Below are positions 1 to 8,940 of a stretch of DNA of 64,000 nucleotides, in pieces; position 1 is the stretch's first letter; each line of letters begins with the position of its first letter. The notes beneath the pieces are model-generated. The model was not told the origin of the DNA. It was given only the letters and a program-made list of their open reading frames with translations, and did no database searches. Origin of the DNA: Marinobacter sp. X15-166B (GTDB taxonomy: Bacteria > Pseudomonadota > Gammaproteobacteria > Pseudomonadales > Oleiphilaceae); NCBI RefSeq assembly GCF_001752365.1, contig NZ_MEIY01000001.1:1902978-1966977 (forward strand). The letters run 5' to 3'. The position numbers and the translations under genes were made by a program.

Positions 1-416
1 TCGGCGGGCTGCTGGCACACGATTACGCGGTCATAGTGTCGGATTATCTGATGCCCGCGGTGGATGGCGTCACCTATCTGCAATTTGCCAAACAGCGCCG
101 TCCGGATGCAATGCGGCTGGTGCTCACGGCCCACGGTGACCGGCAATCGGTTATCAAAGCGATCAATCAGGCAGAGGTCTACCGGTACCTGACCAAACCC
201 TGGAACGACTATGAAATCGTGGCTGCGATTCAGTCGGCGGTAGAACTCCACCAGCTGGTGCGCGAGAACCACCGGCTGCTCCAGACGGTGGCGACCCAAA
301 AAGCAATGCTGCAAGCGCGGGAGCAGGAACTGCAGCGGCTGGAAGCAGAACATCCCGGGATCACCCAGGTGTTGCGGGATACCGAGGGTTCGATTCTTGT
401 CGGTGATGACAGCTGA
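1..416 (+). CDS. Response regulator receiver protein (5' end outside window)
   Basis: The reading frame is open from the first bases of the window, so the gene starts upstream and only its last ~137 codons are visible. What remains is the second half of a CheY-like receiver domain: the phosphoacceptor Asp in the S-D-Y-L-M-P context (codon at 42-44), the T-A-H segment, and the conserved Lys in Y-L-T-K-P-W-N-D. A ~50-residue helical, Gln/Glu-rich tail follows and may be a coiled coil. No output domain follows, so if the missing part is short this is a stand-alone receiver. The same Y-R-(Y/F)-x-x-K-P-W-(N/D)-D signature recurs in the receivers at 2249-4504 and 4601-7498, suggesting one signalling set. 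It lies 14 bp before the GTPase gene. The receiver call is firm; the partner kinase is inferred. Confidence 0.85.
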   Translation, partial: GGLLAHDYAVIVSDYLMPAVDGVTYLQFAKQRRPDAMRLVLTAHGDRQSVIKAINQAEVYRYLTKPWNDYEIVAAIQSAVELHQLVRENHRLLQTVATQKAMLQAREQELQRLEAEHPGITQVLRDTEGSILVGDDS

Positions 417-430
417 ACAGGTAAGGCGCC

Positions 431-1099
431 ATGGCCGTATACAACAAGAAAGCGTGCAAACTCACCTTGAAGGTGGTGTTCTACGGGCCCGCTCTGAGTG
501 GTAAAACCACCAATCTGATGCAATTGCATTCTTTGCTCCATCCGGAGCGCATGGGTGAGCTGATGGTGCTGGAAACCCGAGGCGATCGTACCCTGTTTTT
601 TGACATGCTGCCCATCGGTTTGCGGGCAGCCTCGGGACTGGATCTGCGGTTGAAACTGTTCACAGTACCCGGCCAGGTTCAGCATGACAGTACCCGCAAG
701 GCAGTGCTGTCGCGGGCCAATGCGGTTGTCTTTGTCGCTGATTCCAAGGTATCCGCGCAGGACAGCAACGCGGCCGCCTTCGGCGATCTGGAGGACAATC
801 TGGATAAGGTGGGGCTCGATATCGAAACCTTGCCCTTGGTCATTCAGTTTAACAAACGGGACGTTGGCGCTGTGGTGCCAGAGGACGAGCTGCAGCAATG
901 CTGGGCGCACACCCCCTGGGCACCGTTAACCATGGCCTCGGCGCTGCAGGGTGATGGGGTGATCGAAACCTTTCGCCGGCTGCTCGACCGATTGTACACC
1001 AGCGCGGACGCAGAGTTTTCATTAGCCCGAGACCATGGCATCGATCGCGAAACCTTTATCGCGCGCCTGAGCGCCCGGCATGGGGTCGCCTGTGCGTAA
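431..1099 (+). CDS. MglA-like small Ras-family GTPase
   Basis: This 222-residue protein resembles the MglA/Gtr-type bacterial small GTPases that set cell polarity and position motility machinery. The P-loop G-P-A-L-S-G-K-T-T is at residues 19-27. A T-V-P-G-Q segment follows at the switch II position, and the guanine-specificity motif N-K-R-D sits in Q-F-N-K-R-D. The start ATG is preceded by an AGGTAAGGCG ribosome-binding region, and the gene lies 14 bp after the receiver gene. Its 3' end overlaps the kinase gene by about 20 bp, so these are probably co-transcribed. MglA proteins usually work with an MglB/roadblock GAP; none is visible here, so any regulator must lie upstream or elsewhere. The family call is strong. 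The role in this cluster is inferred from its neighbours. Confidence 0.85.
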   Translation: MAVYNKKACKLTLKVVFYGPALSGKTTNLMQLHSLLHPERMGELMVLETRGDRTLFFDMLPIGLRAASGLDLRLKLFTVPGQVQHDSTRKAVLSRANAVVFVADSKVSAQDSNAAAFGDLEDNLDKVGLDIETLPLVIQFNKRDVGAVVPEDELQQCWAHTPWAPLTMASALQGDGVIETFRRLLDRLYTSADAEFSLARDHGIDRETFIARLSARHGVACA

Positions 1100-2252
1100 T
1101 TTTGAAGACGATCCCCATCTCGACGACTTGCTGACCCACGCACAGCAGGAGCAGTTGAATGACATACTGAGCCGCTTGTGTCAGGTCCCGGTGGTGCTGC
1201 GGGAGCGCCAGACGGGGGGACGGCACACCGGTGGAGTTCAATCTGGAAACCATTGGCTGGCTCTCAGGCGGGCGCTCCGAGGAAGAGCAGGGCGCAGTTG
1301 CCGAGTTGGTGTCGTTTTTGCTGATGTTCATTGCCAAGTACCGGTGGGCGGCCAATCTTCATCTTGATGTCACGGCGGCCAGCTACGACGAACTGCAGCA
1401 AAAAAATGAGGCATTGCAAGCGTCCGAGGCGCGTTATCGGCAACTGTCAGACGAACTGCAGTGCAAAGTCGACGAGCAGGTCAGGGTGGTGCAGCGTACC
1501 CAGCAGGAACTCTACGAGTCTGCGCATATGCGCTCCGTTGGGCAGCTGGCGGCCGGGGTGGCCCACGAAATCAACAACCCCGTGGGGTTCATCCGCAGTA
1601 ACCTTGGGGTGGCCCGGGATTACGTGGATGTATTGGAGGGATCATTGCCGGAGGGGCACGGCAAACACGGTCTGCTTGCCGACTTTCGTGACCTGTTGGC
1701 GGAATCCATGGACGGCACCCGGCGAATTGCCGGTATCGTTGCGGACCTGAAAACGTTTTCCAGCATTGACCAGCATGAATTTACGCGCTGCCGTATCAAT
1801 GAGCTGTTGCTCAGTGCGGTGAATCTGGTGCAGGCCGAATACGGACATCAGCTGAATGTGACCGACCGTCTGGATGACCAGTCGGTTGTCAACGGGTCAC
1901 CGTCACGCCTGGCGCAAGCCTTTTTCAATCTGCTCGAAAATGCCGCCCAAGCGCTGGACGCGGCCGGAACGGGTCAGGGGGGGGGCAGATATTGCTGCGC
2001 ACCCAGGTGAGTCATGGACGGGTGCAGGTGACGATTCAGGACAATGGCTGTGGCATCCCGGATGCGGTTCGCGCGCAGGTGTTTGATGCGTTTTTTACCA
2101 CACGCCCGGTGGGTGCTGGTACCGGGTTGGGGCTGACGGTCGCCCGTGATATCGTGCACATGCATCATGGTACGCTGCAACTTGACAGCCAGGAAGGGGG
2201 CGGCACACGGGTGACCCTCAGTCTGCCATTGGCCGAGGGTCAGAGGACATGA
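1080..2252 (+). pseudogene. Sensor histidine kinase interrupted by two homopolymer frameshifts
   Basis: The kinase coding potential is split over three segments: frame 3 from ATG 1080 to about 1218, frame 1 to about 1983, then frame 3 to 2252. The first break is at a G6 run (1214-1219), where one extra G would explain the shift. The second is at a G9 run (1977-1985), where one missing G would explain it. The reconstructed product has an N-terminal helical region, a coiled coil, a HisKA H-box with H-E-I-N-N-P, and an HATPase_c domain. That domain has an N box (L-L-E-N-A-A-Q), a G1 box D-N-G-C-G-I and a G2 box G-T-G-L-G-L. The stop overlaps the next gene's ATG as ATGA, and the start overlaps the GTPase gene, so an intact version would be translationally coupled. 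It is either a sequencing or assembly error, a slippage-controlled gene, or a decaying gene. Confidence 0.8.
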
Positions 2253-4504
2253 ACCGTCGCTACGCATCCCTGTTCAACCGTGATTCATCGGGGCAAGACG
2301 CACCACCTGCGGCACAAAAAAAGCGGGCCCCTTACCGGTTGCTGTTTGTGGATGACGAGCCCAACATCCTCGCCGCCATGGCCCGGGTGTTTCAGCGTGA
2401 AAACTACGAATTGCTGTTCGCCGGCAGCGGCCAGGAAGCCCTGGCGACTATGGACAAGAAACCGGTGCATCTGATCGTCACCGATTTTCTGATGCCGCGC
2501 ATGACCGGCAGTGAGTTGCTGCGGGAAGTGCGTGAGCGCTGGCCGCAGACCATCCGTGTGATGCTCACCGGCCACGCCAATACCGACGCGGTGATGGGGT
2601 CGGTCGCAGACGGGGCGGTGTATCGGTTTATCCTCAAACCCTGGAACGATGACGAGCTTCGGGTGACCATCGCGCTGGCTCTGGAGCAGTATCAGCTGAT
2701 TCAGCTGTCCCGCAAGCTGACCGAACAAAACCGGAGCCAGGGTCGGGATCTGGAAACCATCAGCAAACTGACCGCCACCAACCGCAGTCCGCTGGCGATA
2801 CTGCTCCATAAAAAAGCCTGGCTGGATTCACAGCAAATCCAGCAACTGCACCGGGAAATGCAGAGTCAGAAAACACCGGTGGTCCGACAGTTGCTGCAAC
2901 ACGAATGGGTCGATTTCCAGCGCATGTTCGAGATGCTGCGGGATGACATGCTGTTTGAGACCGTTGAGCTGGCGGAAGCGCAGCCAGACCCGGCATTGCT
3001 GTCCTTGATTCCGCAAAACATCTGTATGCGCCAGATGGTCCTGCCCTTGCGGCTAAACGGGCCACGCTTACGCCTCGCCATGGTGGATCCGATGGACATC
3101 CACCTGATCGACGAACTGGGGTTCATGACGGGGTACAGCATTCACCCTCTGTTGTGCGAAACCGCGCAGATGCAGCAAAAACTGGCGGAAATTTTTGGCG
3201 GAGCAGACCAACTCGACGACATCGCGACGCAAGTCAGCACCGAGGATCCTTACGAAGGGATCGAGATAGTACTGGACGACGAATCCGATCAGGAATCCCT
3301 GGAGCAGTTGCTGGGCAGCTCAGAGGAACCGCCGGCGATACGTCTGGTCAACGCCATTATCCTGGAGGCCCTGCGTCTCAGAGCCAGTGACATTCACGTG
3401 CACCCGCGCACGAAATCCCTGGTGGTGCGTTACCGGATCGACGGTGTGTTGCAGGATAAGATACACATCCCCTCGAACCTGTTGATGTCGGTCGTATCCC
3501 GCATCAAAGTGATGGCAGAGCTGGACATCACCGAGCGCCGCAAACCCCAGGACGGTCGTATCACGGTCAAAACACCCATGCGCATTGTCGATCTGCGCAT
3601 CTCCACCCTGCCAACGATCAACGGTGAGAAGGTGGTGATGCGGGTACTGGAACGCCAGTCCTCTGCCCAGTCGCTGGCCGATCTGGGGTTATCCGCCCAC
3701 AATTTGCAACGCTTGAAGCATGTAGTGGCCAAACCCCAGGGCATCATTCTGGCGACCGGACCAACCGGCAGCGGCAAAACCACCACCCTCTATGCCTTGC
3801 TGCAGCATAATGCCTCCGCCGAGCGGAACTACGTCACCATTGAAGATCCGGTGGAATTCCACGTGGACATGGCCGGGCAAGTGCCGGTGAAGGAACGCAT
3901 CGGATTGAGTTTTGCCAGCATTCTGCGCGCCATTCTGCGCCAGGACCCCGATGTCATTTTGCTGGGCGAGATCCGCGACGAAGAAACCGCTGATGTTGCT
4001 TTTCATGCGGCCATGACCGGGCATCTGGTCTATTCCACCTTGCACACCGGTTCGGCGGCAACCACCGTAGCCCGCTTGCTGGACCTGGGGCTGAAACCGT
4101 TTGTACTGGCGTCTGCCCTCGAAGCCATAGTAGCACAGCGCCTGTTGCGCAGAATCTGCAGTCTCTGCCGTGAGGAAGTCCCGCCACCGACGGAGGTGCT
4201 CGCTCAGCTTGGTCCCCGGTTTATGGACGCCGAACTTACTTTCTATCGCGGTCAGGGGTGCGATCAATGCCACCAAGGGTATCGGGGCCGGGTAGCAATC
4301 CACGAGGTGTTGACCATAAGTGAAGAGCTGCGGGTCGCGATCATGGAGGGTGCCAGTGCCATGCAGATCGAAACCATCGCCCGTGACCGGGGGATGCGGG
4401 TGCTGCTGGACGACGCCCTGGAAAAATTACGTGACGGGCTCACCACCGCGGACGAAGTGTTGCGTTTGCTGGGGCCCCAGATTCTCGAGGCCGAGCACCT
4501 GTAA
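2249..4504 (+). CDS. Receiver domain fused to a GspE/PilB-type secretion ATPase
   Basis: This is a 751-residue fusion. Residues ~30-145 are a receiver with acidic pocket D35/D36, phosphoacceptor D79, T107 and K130, ending in the K-P-W-N-D signature. Residues ~160-330 look like the N-terminal MshEN-type domain of type II secretion and type IV pilus ATPases. The rest is a T2SSE ATPase with Walker A G-P-T-G-S-G-K-T at 504-511, a Walker B region D-P-D-V-I-L-L-G-E-I-R-D, and a C-x-x-C...C-x-x-C pair typical of GspE zinc-binding subdomains. GspE/PilB proteins power pilus or pseudopilus assembly. No pilin, platform protein or secretin genes are nearby. ATGA overlap with the kinase gene implies coupling, and the receiver may let phosphorylation control the motor. 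The domain calls are strong; the target machine is unknown. Confidence 0.9.
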   Translation: MNRRYASLFNRDSSGQDAPPAAQKKRAPYRLLFVDDEPNILAAMARVFQRENYELLFAGSGQEALATMDKKPVHLIVTDFLMPRMTGSELLREVRERWPQTIRVMLTGHANTDAVMGSVADGAVYRFILKPWNDDELRVTIALALEQYQLIQLSRKLTEQNRSQGRDLETISKLTATNRSPLAILLHKKAWLDSQQIQQLHREMQSQKTPVVRQLLQHEWVDFQRMFEMLRDDMLFETVELAEAQPDPALLSLIPQNICMRQMVLPLRLNGPRLRLAMVDPMDIHLIDELGFMTGYSIHPLLCETAQMQQKLAEIFGGADQLDDIATQVSTEDPYEGIEIVLDDESDQESLEQLLGSSEEPPAIRLVNAIILEALRLRASDIHVHPRTKSLVVRYRIDGVLQDKIHIPSNLLMSVVSRIKVMAELDITERRKPQDGRITVKTPMRIVDLRISTLPTINGEKVVMRVLERQSSAQSLADLGLSAHNLQRLKHVVAKPQGIILATGPTGSGKTTTLYALLQHNASAERNYVTIEDPVEFHVDMAGQVPVKERIGLSFASILRAILRQDPDVILLGEIRDEETADVAFHAAMTGHLVYSTLHTGSAATTVARLLDLGLKPFVLASALEAIVAQRLLRRICSLCREEVPPPTEVLAQLGPRFMDAELTFYRGQGCDQCHQGYRGRVAIHEVLTISEELRVAIMEGASAMQIETIARDRGMRVLLDDALEKLRDGLTTADEVLRLLGPQILEAEHL

Positions 4505-4600
4505 TGGATGAGTGGGAGCGGCTGTAGCTGAACCCCGTGGCCAGATAATAACCGACCGATGTGACCGTAAGGGCGCTGCTTCAATAAAAGCACGGACAAT

Positions 4601-7498
4601 GTGACTGTGACCAATCCTGAATCCTGCAATATGACCGAAACCAATCCTGAACTCTGCGTTCTGCTTATTGATGATGACGAGCAGGACTATCAAGTTATCC
4701 GCAATCAGCTGCAACATACCGATCGTGGCATGTTTCGGCTGATATGGCGAAACACTGCCGCGGCGGGCCTTGCGGCCTTGCGAGCTGAGGCGGTTGACGT
4801 TGTTCTGGCCGGTCAGCGGCTGGGTACGGATGGCGTCCAGAGCCTGATCCAGAAGGCGCGCAGTGAGGGCCTGACCACGCCCTTCATTTTGCTGCTTGGT
4901 CTGCAAGGCGGGGACCTGCACGCTCGGATCGCGGCGCTGGGAGCCAGCGACTATTTGCGCAAAGAGTATCTCGGCGGCCCGGACCTCATATCTCGAGTTC
5001 TCCATGCCGTTGAACAGGCCGCTGCCATTGCCCAGTTTTCTGATAGCGAAGCCCAATACCGCTTACTGTTTGAAAGCTCACCCGCTCCCAAGTGTCTGGT
5101 GGAGCCGCAGTCGGGCCGTGTTCTCAGCATGAACGCCGCCGCACAACGGCTTTATGGTTACGGAGGCGGCGTTCGCAGCATCGCCGGGCTCAGGTGGGGC
5201 GATTTGTGTGTGGATCCCAGCCCGGGCGGCACGGTCATCGATGGGGTGGTGCTGCAGGCGGGCGCCACACTGGAATTGCATCGCACCTCTTCCGGTCAGG
5301 AGCTCTTCGTAGAAGTATTGGCCGCGCCCATAGTAATCAATCGCCGCGCGCGGAGCCTGCGGGTGTTGAAAGATCTGACCCAACAGGTGGCCCATAGCCA
5401 GCAGTTGCGCTTGTTCAAACGCTGTATCGAGGCCAGTTCTAACGGCATCATTATCGCCGATGCCCGCCAGCCCGACATGCCGGTGGTCTATGTGAACCCG
5501 AGTTTTGAGCGTATTACCGGGTATGACCGGGCAGAAGTGCAGGGCCGTAACTGCCGGTTTCTGCAGCATGACCACGCAGACCCCATGAACGAGCCGGCCC
5601 TGGCAGACATTCGCAAGGCGCTGAAAGAAGGTACGGAAGTGTCCGGGGTGCTGCGCAACTATCGCAAGGATGGCAGCACCTTCTGGAACGAGTTGTACCT
5701 GACACCGGTAACAGACGATACGGGACAGCTGACCCATGTTGTGGGTATTCAGAATGATATTTCCGCGCGCCGGGATATCGAACAAAGGCTCGCCTATCAC
5801 ATCAGCCATGATCTGGTCACCCGTCTGCCGAATCGCATGCTGCTGGAAGACCGCCTGCCTCAGGCCTGCCAGTTTGCCCGTCGCCATGGCCGGCACATCG
5901 GTGTGTTAATGGTAGGGCTTGACGGGTTCGAACAGATCAATGGCGCTTTTGGTCATCGTGTCGGAGACCAGGTGCTGGTGGAAACCGCCCGGCGGTTAAT
6001 GGCATTGGTGCGCTCCGGGGATACCGTCGCCCGGATCAATGGGGATGAGTTTGTGGTTCTGCTGACCGATCTGGCGCAGCCCCGGGATATCATGATCCCC
6101 GTCGAAAAAATGCATCTGGAACTGGCGCGACCTTACCGGCTGGGGTCCGAGACCGTTCATTTGACGGCGTGTATTGGCATTACGGTGAGCGATGCCAGCC
6201 CTGAGCGACCTATGGAGCTGGTGCAACAGGCCAGCCTGGCCATGGTGCGTGCCAAACAGACCGGTAAAAATATCAATCAGTGGTTTTGTGAAGATTTCAA
6301 TGCTGAAACCAGCCTGCGAATGAAGCTTCGCAATGAGTTACAGTCCGCAATCAACAAACAGACGCTTACCCTCCATTACCAACCGATTATTAATGCCCAA
6401 ACCGGGCGGGTTGAATATGTGGAAGCGCTGGCCCGCTGGCCCCACCCCGTGCGCGGCATGCTCGAGCCGGCGGAATTTATTCCGCTGGCGGAGGAAACCG
6501 GCCAGATTGTCGAGCTTGGTACCCTGGTGTTGAATCAGGCCTGCCGGGACATCGCGGCGTTGCACGAGGCGGGGTTCAGAGACTGTGCCGTTGCGGTGAA
6601 TGTGTCACCCAAACAGATTCAAAAACCCGGTTTTCCGGACGTCGTCAGCCGTGCCCTGAAGGCTAATGGCCTTACCCCAGAGGCGCTTGAACTGGAAACC
6701 GTGGAATCGGCGTTGCTCAATTACACCGACCGGGCGGTACAGACACTCCATGAATTGCGTGACCTCGGGGTGCGGATCGCCATTGATGATTTCGGTACCG
6801 GATTTTCCAGTCTCAGCTACATCAAGCTGTTGCCGGTGAGCAAGATCAAAATTGACCGTTCGTTTGTCAAGGATGTGATCCACAGTCCGAGCGATGCGGC
6901 GATTACCCAGAGCGTCATATCCATGGGGCATCACCTGTCGTTGGTGGTGGTGGCAGAGGGCGTGGAAACCGAAGCACAAGCGGCCTTTTTGCGCCGCCAG
7001 AAGTGCGACCTGCTGCAGGGGTTTGTCTTTGCCCGGCCCATGCCCTTTGCAGAGCTCAAACGCTATTTGAGCAGCAGCAGGGCTGTTGCCGGCGGTCATA
7101 GCGTCATTGAAGGAGAGGTGCAGAAAACCTTATTGCTGCTGGATGATGAAGAAAACATTCTGCGGGCGCTTAACCGTGTATTGCGTCGTGACGGGTATCG
7201 CATACTATCGACCACCAGCGTTCAGGAAGCCTTTAATCTGCTGGCCGAAAACGAAGTCCAGGTGATTCTCTCCGACCAGCGGATGGCCGAGATGTCGGGC
7301 ACGGAGTTTTTCCGCCAGGTGAAGGAGCTGTACCCCAACACCGTCAGGATTGTGCTGTCCGGATACACAGATCTGCGGTCGGTCACCGAGGCGATTAACC
7401 AGGGGGCGATCTATCGGTTCGTGACCAAACCCTGGGATGACCGTCAGATTCGCGAGCACATTCAACAGGCGTTCCGCTACCGCGAAGGCTTGCACTAA
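4601..7498 (+). CDS. REC–PAS–LOV–GGDEF–EAL–REC cyclic-di-GMP signalling protein
   Basis: In this 965-residue multidomain protein, residues ~18-140 form a receiver whose phosphoacceptor position is Gly71 (V-L-A-G-Q-R-L), so it is probably not phosphorylated. A PAS domain follows at ~150-260. Residues ~270-395 form a LOV-type PAS domain with the flavin-adduct motif G-R-N-C-R-F-L-Q (Cys318) and downstream N-Y-R-K-D-G-S and G-I-Q-N-D motifs. The diguanylate cyclase domain has N-G-D-E-F at 480-484, with an R-S-G-D inhibitory-site motif five residues before it. The EAL domain has E608-A-L and D-D-F-G-T-G. A C-terminal receiver has Asp892 and K-P-W-D-D. It probably makes or degrades cyclic-di-GMP under blue light and phosphorelay control. 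I use GTG 4601; ATG 4631, ten codons later, is an equally good start and lies in a 30-bp duplication. Confidence 0.9.
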   Translation: MTVTNPESCNMTETNPELCVLLIDDDEQDYQVIRNQLQHTDRGMFRLIWRNTAAAGLAALRAEAVDVVLAGQRLGTDGVQSLIQKARSEGLTTPFILLLGLQGGDLHARIAALGASDYLRKEYLGGPDLISRVLHAVEQAAAIAQFSDSEAQYRLLFESSPAPKCLVEPQSGRVLSMNAAAQRLYGYGGGVRSIAGLRWGDLCVDPSPGGTVIDGVVLQAGATLELHRTSSGQELFVEVLAAPIVINRRARSLRVLKDLTQQVAHSQQLRLFKRCIEASSNGIIIADARQPDMPVVYVNPSFERITGYDRAEVQGRNCRFLQHDHADPMNEPALADIRKALKEGTEVSGVLRNYRKDGSTFWNELYLTPVTDDTGQLTHVVGIQNDISARRDIEQRLAYHISHDLVTRLPNRMLLEDRLPQACQFARRHGRHIGVLMVGLDGFEQINGAFGHRVGDQVLVETARRLMALVRSGDTVARINGDEFVVLLTDLAQPRDIMIPVEKMHLELARPYRLGSETVHLTACIGITVSDASPERPMELVQQASLAMVRAKQTGKNINQWFCEDFNAETSLRMKLRNELQSAINKQTLTLHYQPIINAQTGRVEYVEALARWPHPVRGMLEPAEFIPLAEETGQIVELGTLVLNQACRDIAALHEAGFRDCAVAVNVSPKQIQKPGFPDVVSRALKANGLTPEALELETVESALLNYTDRAVQTLHELRDLGVRIAIDDFGTGFSSLSYIKLLPVSKIKIDRSFVKDVIHSPSDAAITQSVISMGHHLSLVVVAEGVETEAQAAFLRRQKCDLLQGFVFARPMPFAELKRYLSSSRAVAGGHSVIEGEVQKTLLLLDDEENILRALNRVLRRDGYRILSTTSVQEAFNLLAENEVQVILSDQRMAEMSGTEFFRQVKELYPNTVRIVLSGYTDLRSVTEAINQGAIYRFVTKPWDDRQIREHIQQAFRYREGLH

Positions 7499-7512
7499 AC
7501 GGGAGGGCGGTT

Positions 7513-8940
7513 TCAGTCGTCGGCCCCCTGACGGTCGTCCAGCCCCAGCTCGCCAAGTTTGCGGGTCAGGGTATTCCGGCCCCAGCCCAGCAGCAGTGCC
7601 GCGTCTTTTTTGCGGCCGCCGGTCTGCTGCAGGGCCGCTTCCATCAGAATGCGCTCGAACTGGGGCAGTGCCGTGGTGAGCAGGTTGCTGTGGCCTCGGC
7701 TGAACTCCAGACGGGCCCAGTCCCCCAGGTATTGGTGCCAAAGCTGACCGTCGGTGGCCGGGTCCGCCGGTTGGCGCAACTCGGCCGGTAAGTCATCGAT
7801 ATGGACCTCACGGCCGCTGGCCATCACCGTCAGCCAGCGACAGGTGTTTTCCAGCTGGCGCACGTTGCCGGGCCAGGGCAGGGCACACAGGTAGGCCTCG
7901 GTATCCGCGCGCAGTATTTTAGGCTCGACGGACAGTTCCATGGCGGCCCGTTGCAGAAAATGCTGGATCAGCTGCGGGATGTCCTCCCGCCGCTCCGCCA
8001 GGGTGGGCAGGTGCATACGGATCACGTTCAGGCGGTGAAACAGGTCTTCACGAAACGAGCCTTGCTGTACCAGTTGCTCCAGATCCTGATGGGTCGCCGC
8101 GATGATGCGTACATCCACTTTGATCGGGGTGGTGCCGCCAACGCGGTAGAATTCGCTGTCCGCCAGCACACGCAGCAGGCGTGTCTGGGTCTCGGCCGGC
8201 ATGTCGCCAATCTCATCCAGAAACAGGGTGCCGCCGCTGGCCTGTTCGAAACGGCCGTGCCGTACCCCCGTTGCCCCGGTAAACGCCCCCTTTTCATGAC
8301 CGAACAGTTCCGACTCGATCAATTCCTTCGGTATGGCCGCCATGTTCAGGGCGATAAACGGCTCCCGGGCGCGGGGACTGTGGTTGTGCAGTGCCCGGGC
8401 CACCAGTTCTTTACCGGTGCCGCTCTGGCCGTTAATCAGCACCGTGATGTTGGAGTGGGACAGCCGGCCGATCGCCCGAAACACCGCCTGCATGGCGGGT
8501 GCCGCGCCGATGATGTCCGTGGCGGGTAAGGGGGGCTCATGCTGGCTTTCCCGGTGCTTGCGTTGCTCGCGGCGGTGGGCAATTGCCCGTTTGACCAGGG
8601 CCACCGCGTCATCCACATCGAAGGGCTTGGGAAGGTAGTCGAACGCGCCGGATTGATAACTGCTGACCGCGCTTTCCAGGTCGGAGTGGGCCGTCATGAT
8701 GATCACCGGCAGGTCCGGGTGGGCGGCGGCCAGCTCGGCCAGCAGGGTGATGCCGTCGATACCGGGCATGCGGATATCACTGAGGATCGCATCCGGTTGT
8801 TGCTGCTCCAGCAGGCCAGGGATGGTGTCGCCCCGCTCAAACACGCGGCAGGCGAGACCGGCCTGGGTCAGGGCACGCTCCAGTACCCAGCGAATGCTGC
8901 GGTCATCGTCGATGACCCACACCTGTTCCGTTGCGGTCAT
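7513..8940 (-). CDS. ntrC: Nitrogen regulation response regulator NtrC (sigma-54 activator)
   Basis: This 475-residue activator of sigma-54 promoters works under nitrogen limitation. The N-terminal receiver has V-I-D-D-D and phosphoacceptor Asp55 (I-L-S-D-I-R-M-P). The AAA+ domain has a Walker A of G-Q-S-G-T-G-K-E and the sigma-54-contacting loop G-A-F-T-G-A. A Fis-type helix-turn-helix near the end contains [11 protein letters not shown]. An upstream in-frame ATG exists (9000), but the family start M-T-A-T-E-Q-V-W-V at 8940 overlaps the ntrB stop by four bases, so coupled translation is expected. Two matching NtrC operators lie upstream of glnA at 12437 and 12467. It converges on the LOV/GGDEF gene with only 14 bp between the stops. 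Confidence 0.97.
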   Translation of the reverse strand: MTATEQVWVIDDDRSIRWVLERALTQAGLACRVFERGDTIPGLLEQQQPDAILSDIRMPGIDGITLLAELAAAHPDLPVIIMTAHSDLESAVSSYQSGAFDYLPKPFDVDDAVALVKRAIAHRREQRKHRESQHEPPLPATDIIGAAPAMQAVFRAIGRLSHSNITVLINGQSGTGKELVARALHNHSPRAREPFIALNMAAIPKELIESELFGHEKGAFTGATGVRHGRFEQASGGTLFLDEIGDMPAETQTRLLRVLADSEFYRVGGTTPIKVDVRIIAATHQDLEQLVQQGSFREDLFHRLNVIRMHLPTLAERREDIPQLIQHFLQRAAMELSVEPKILRADTEAYLCALPWPGNVRQLENTCRWLTVMASGREVHIDDLPAELRQPADPATDGQLWHQYLGDWARLEFSRGHSNLLTTALPQFERILMEAALQQTGGRKKDAALLLGWGRNTLTRKLGELGLDDRQGADD

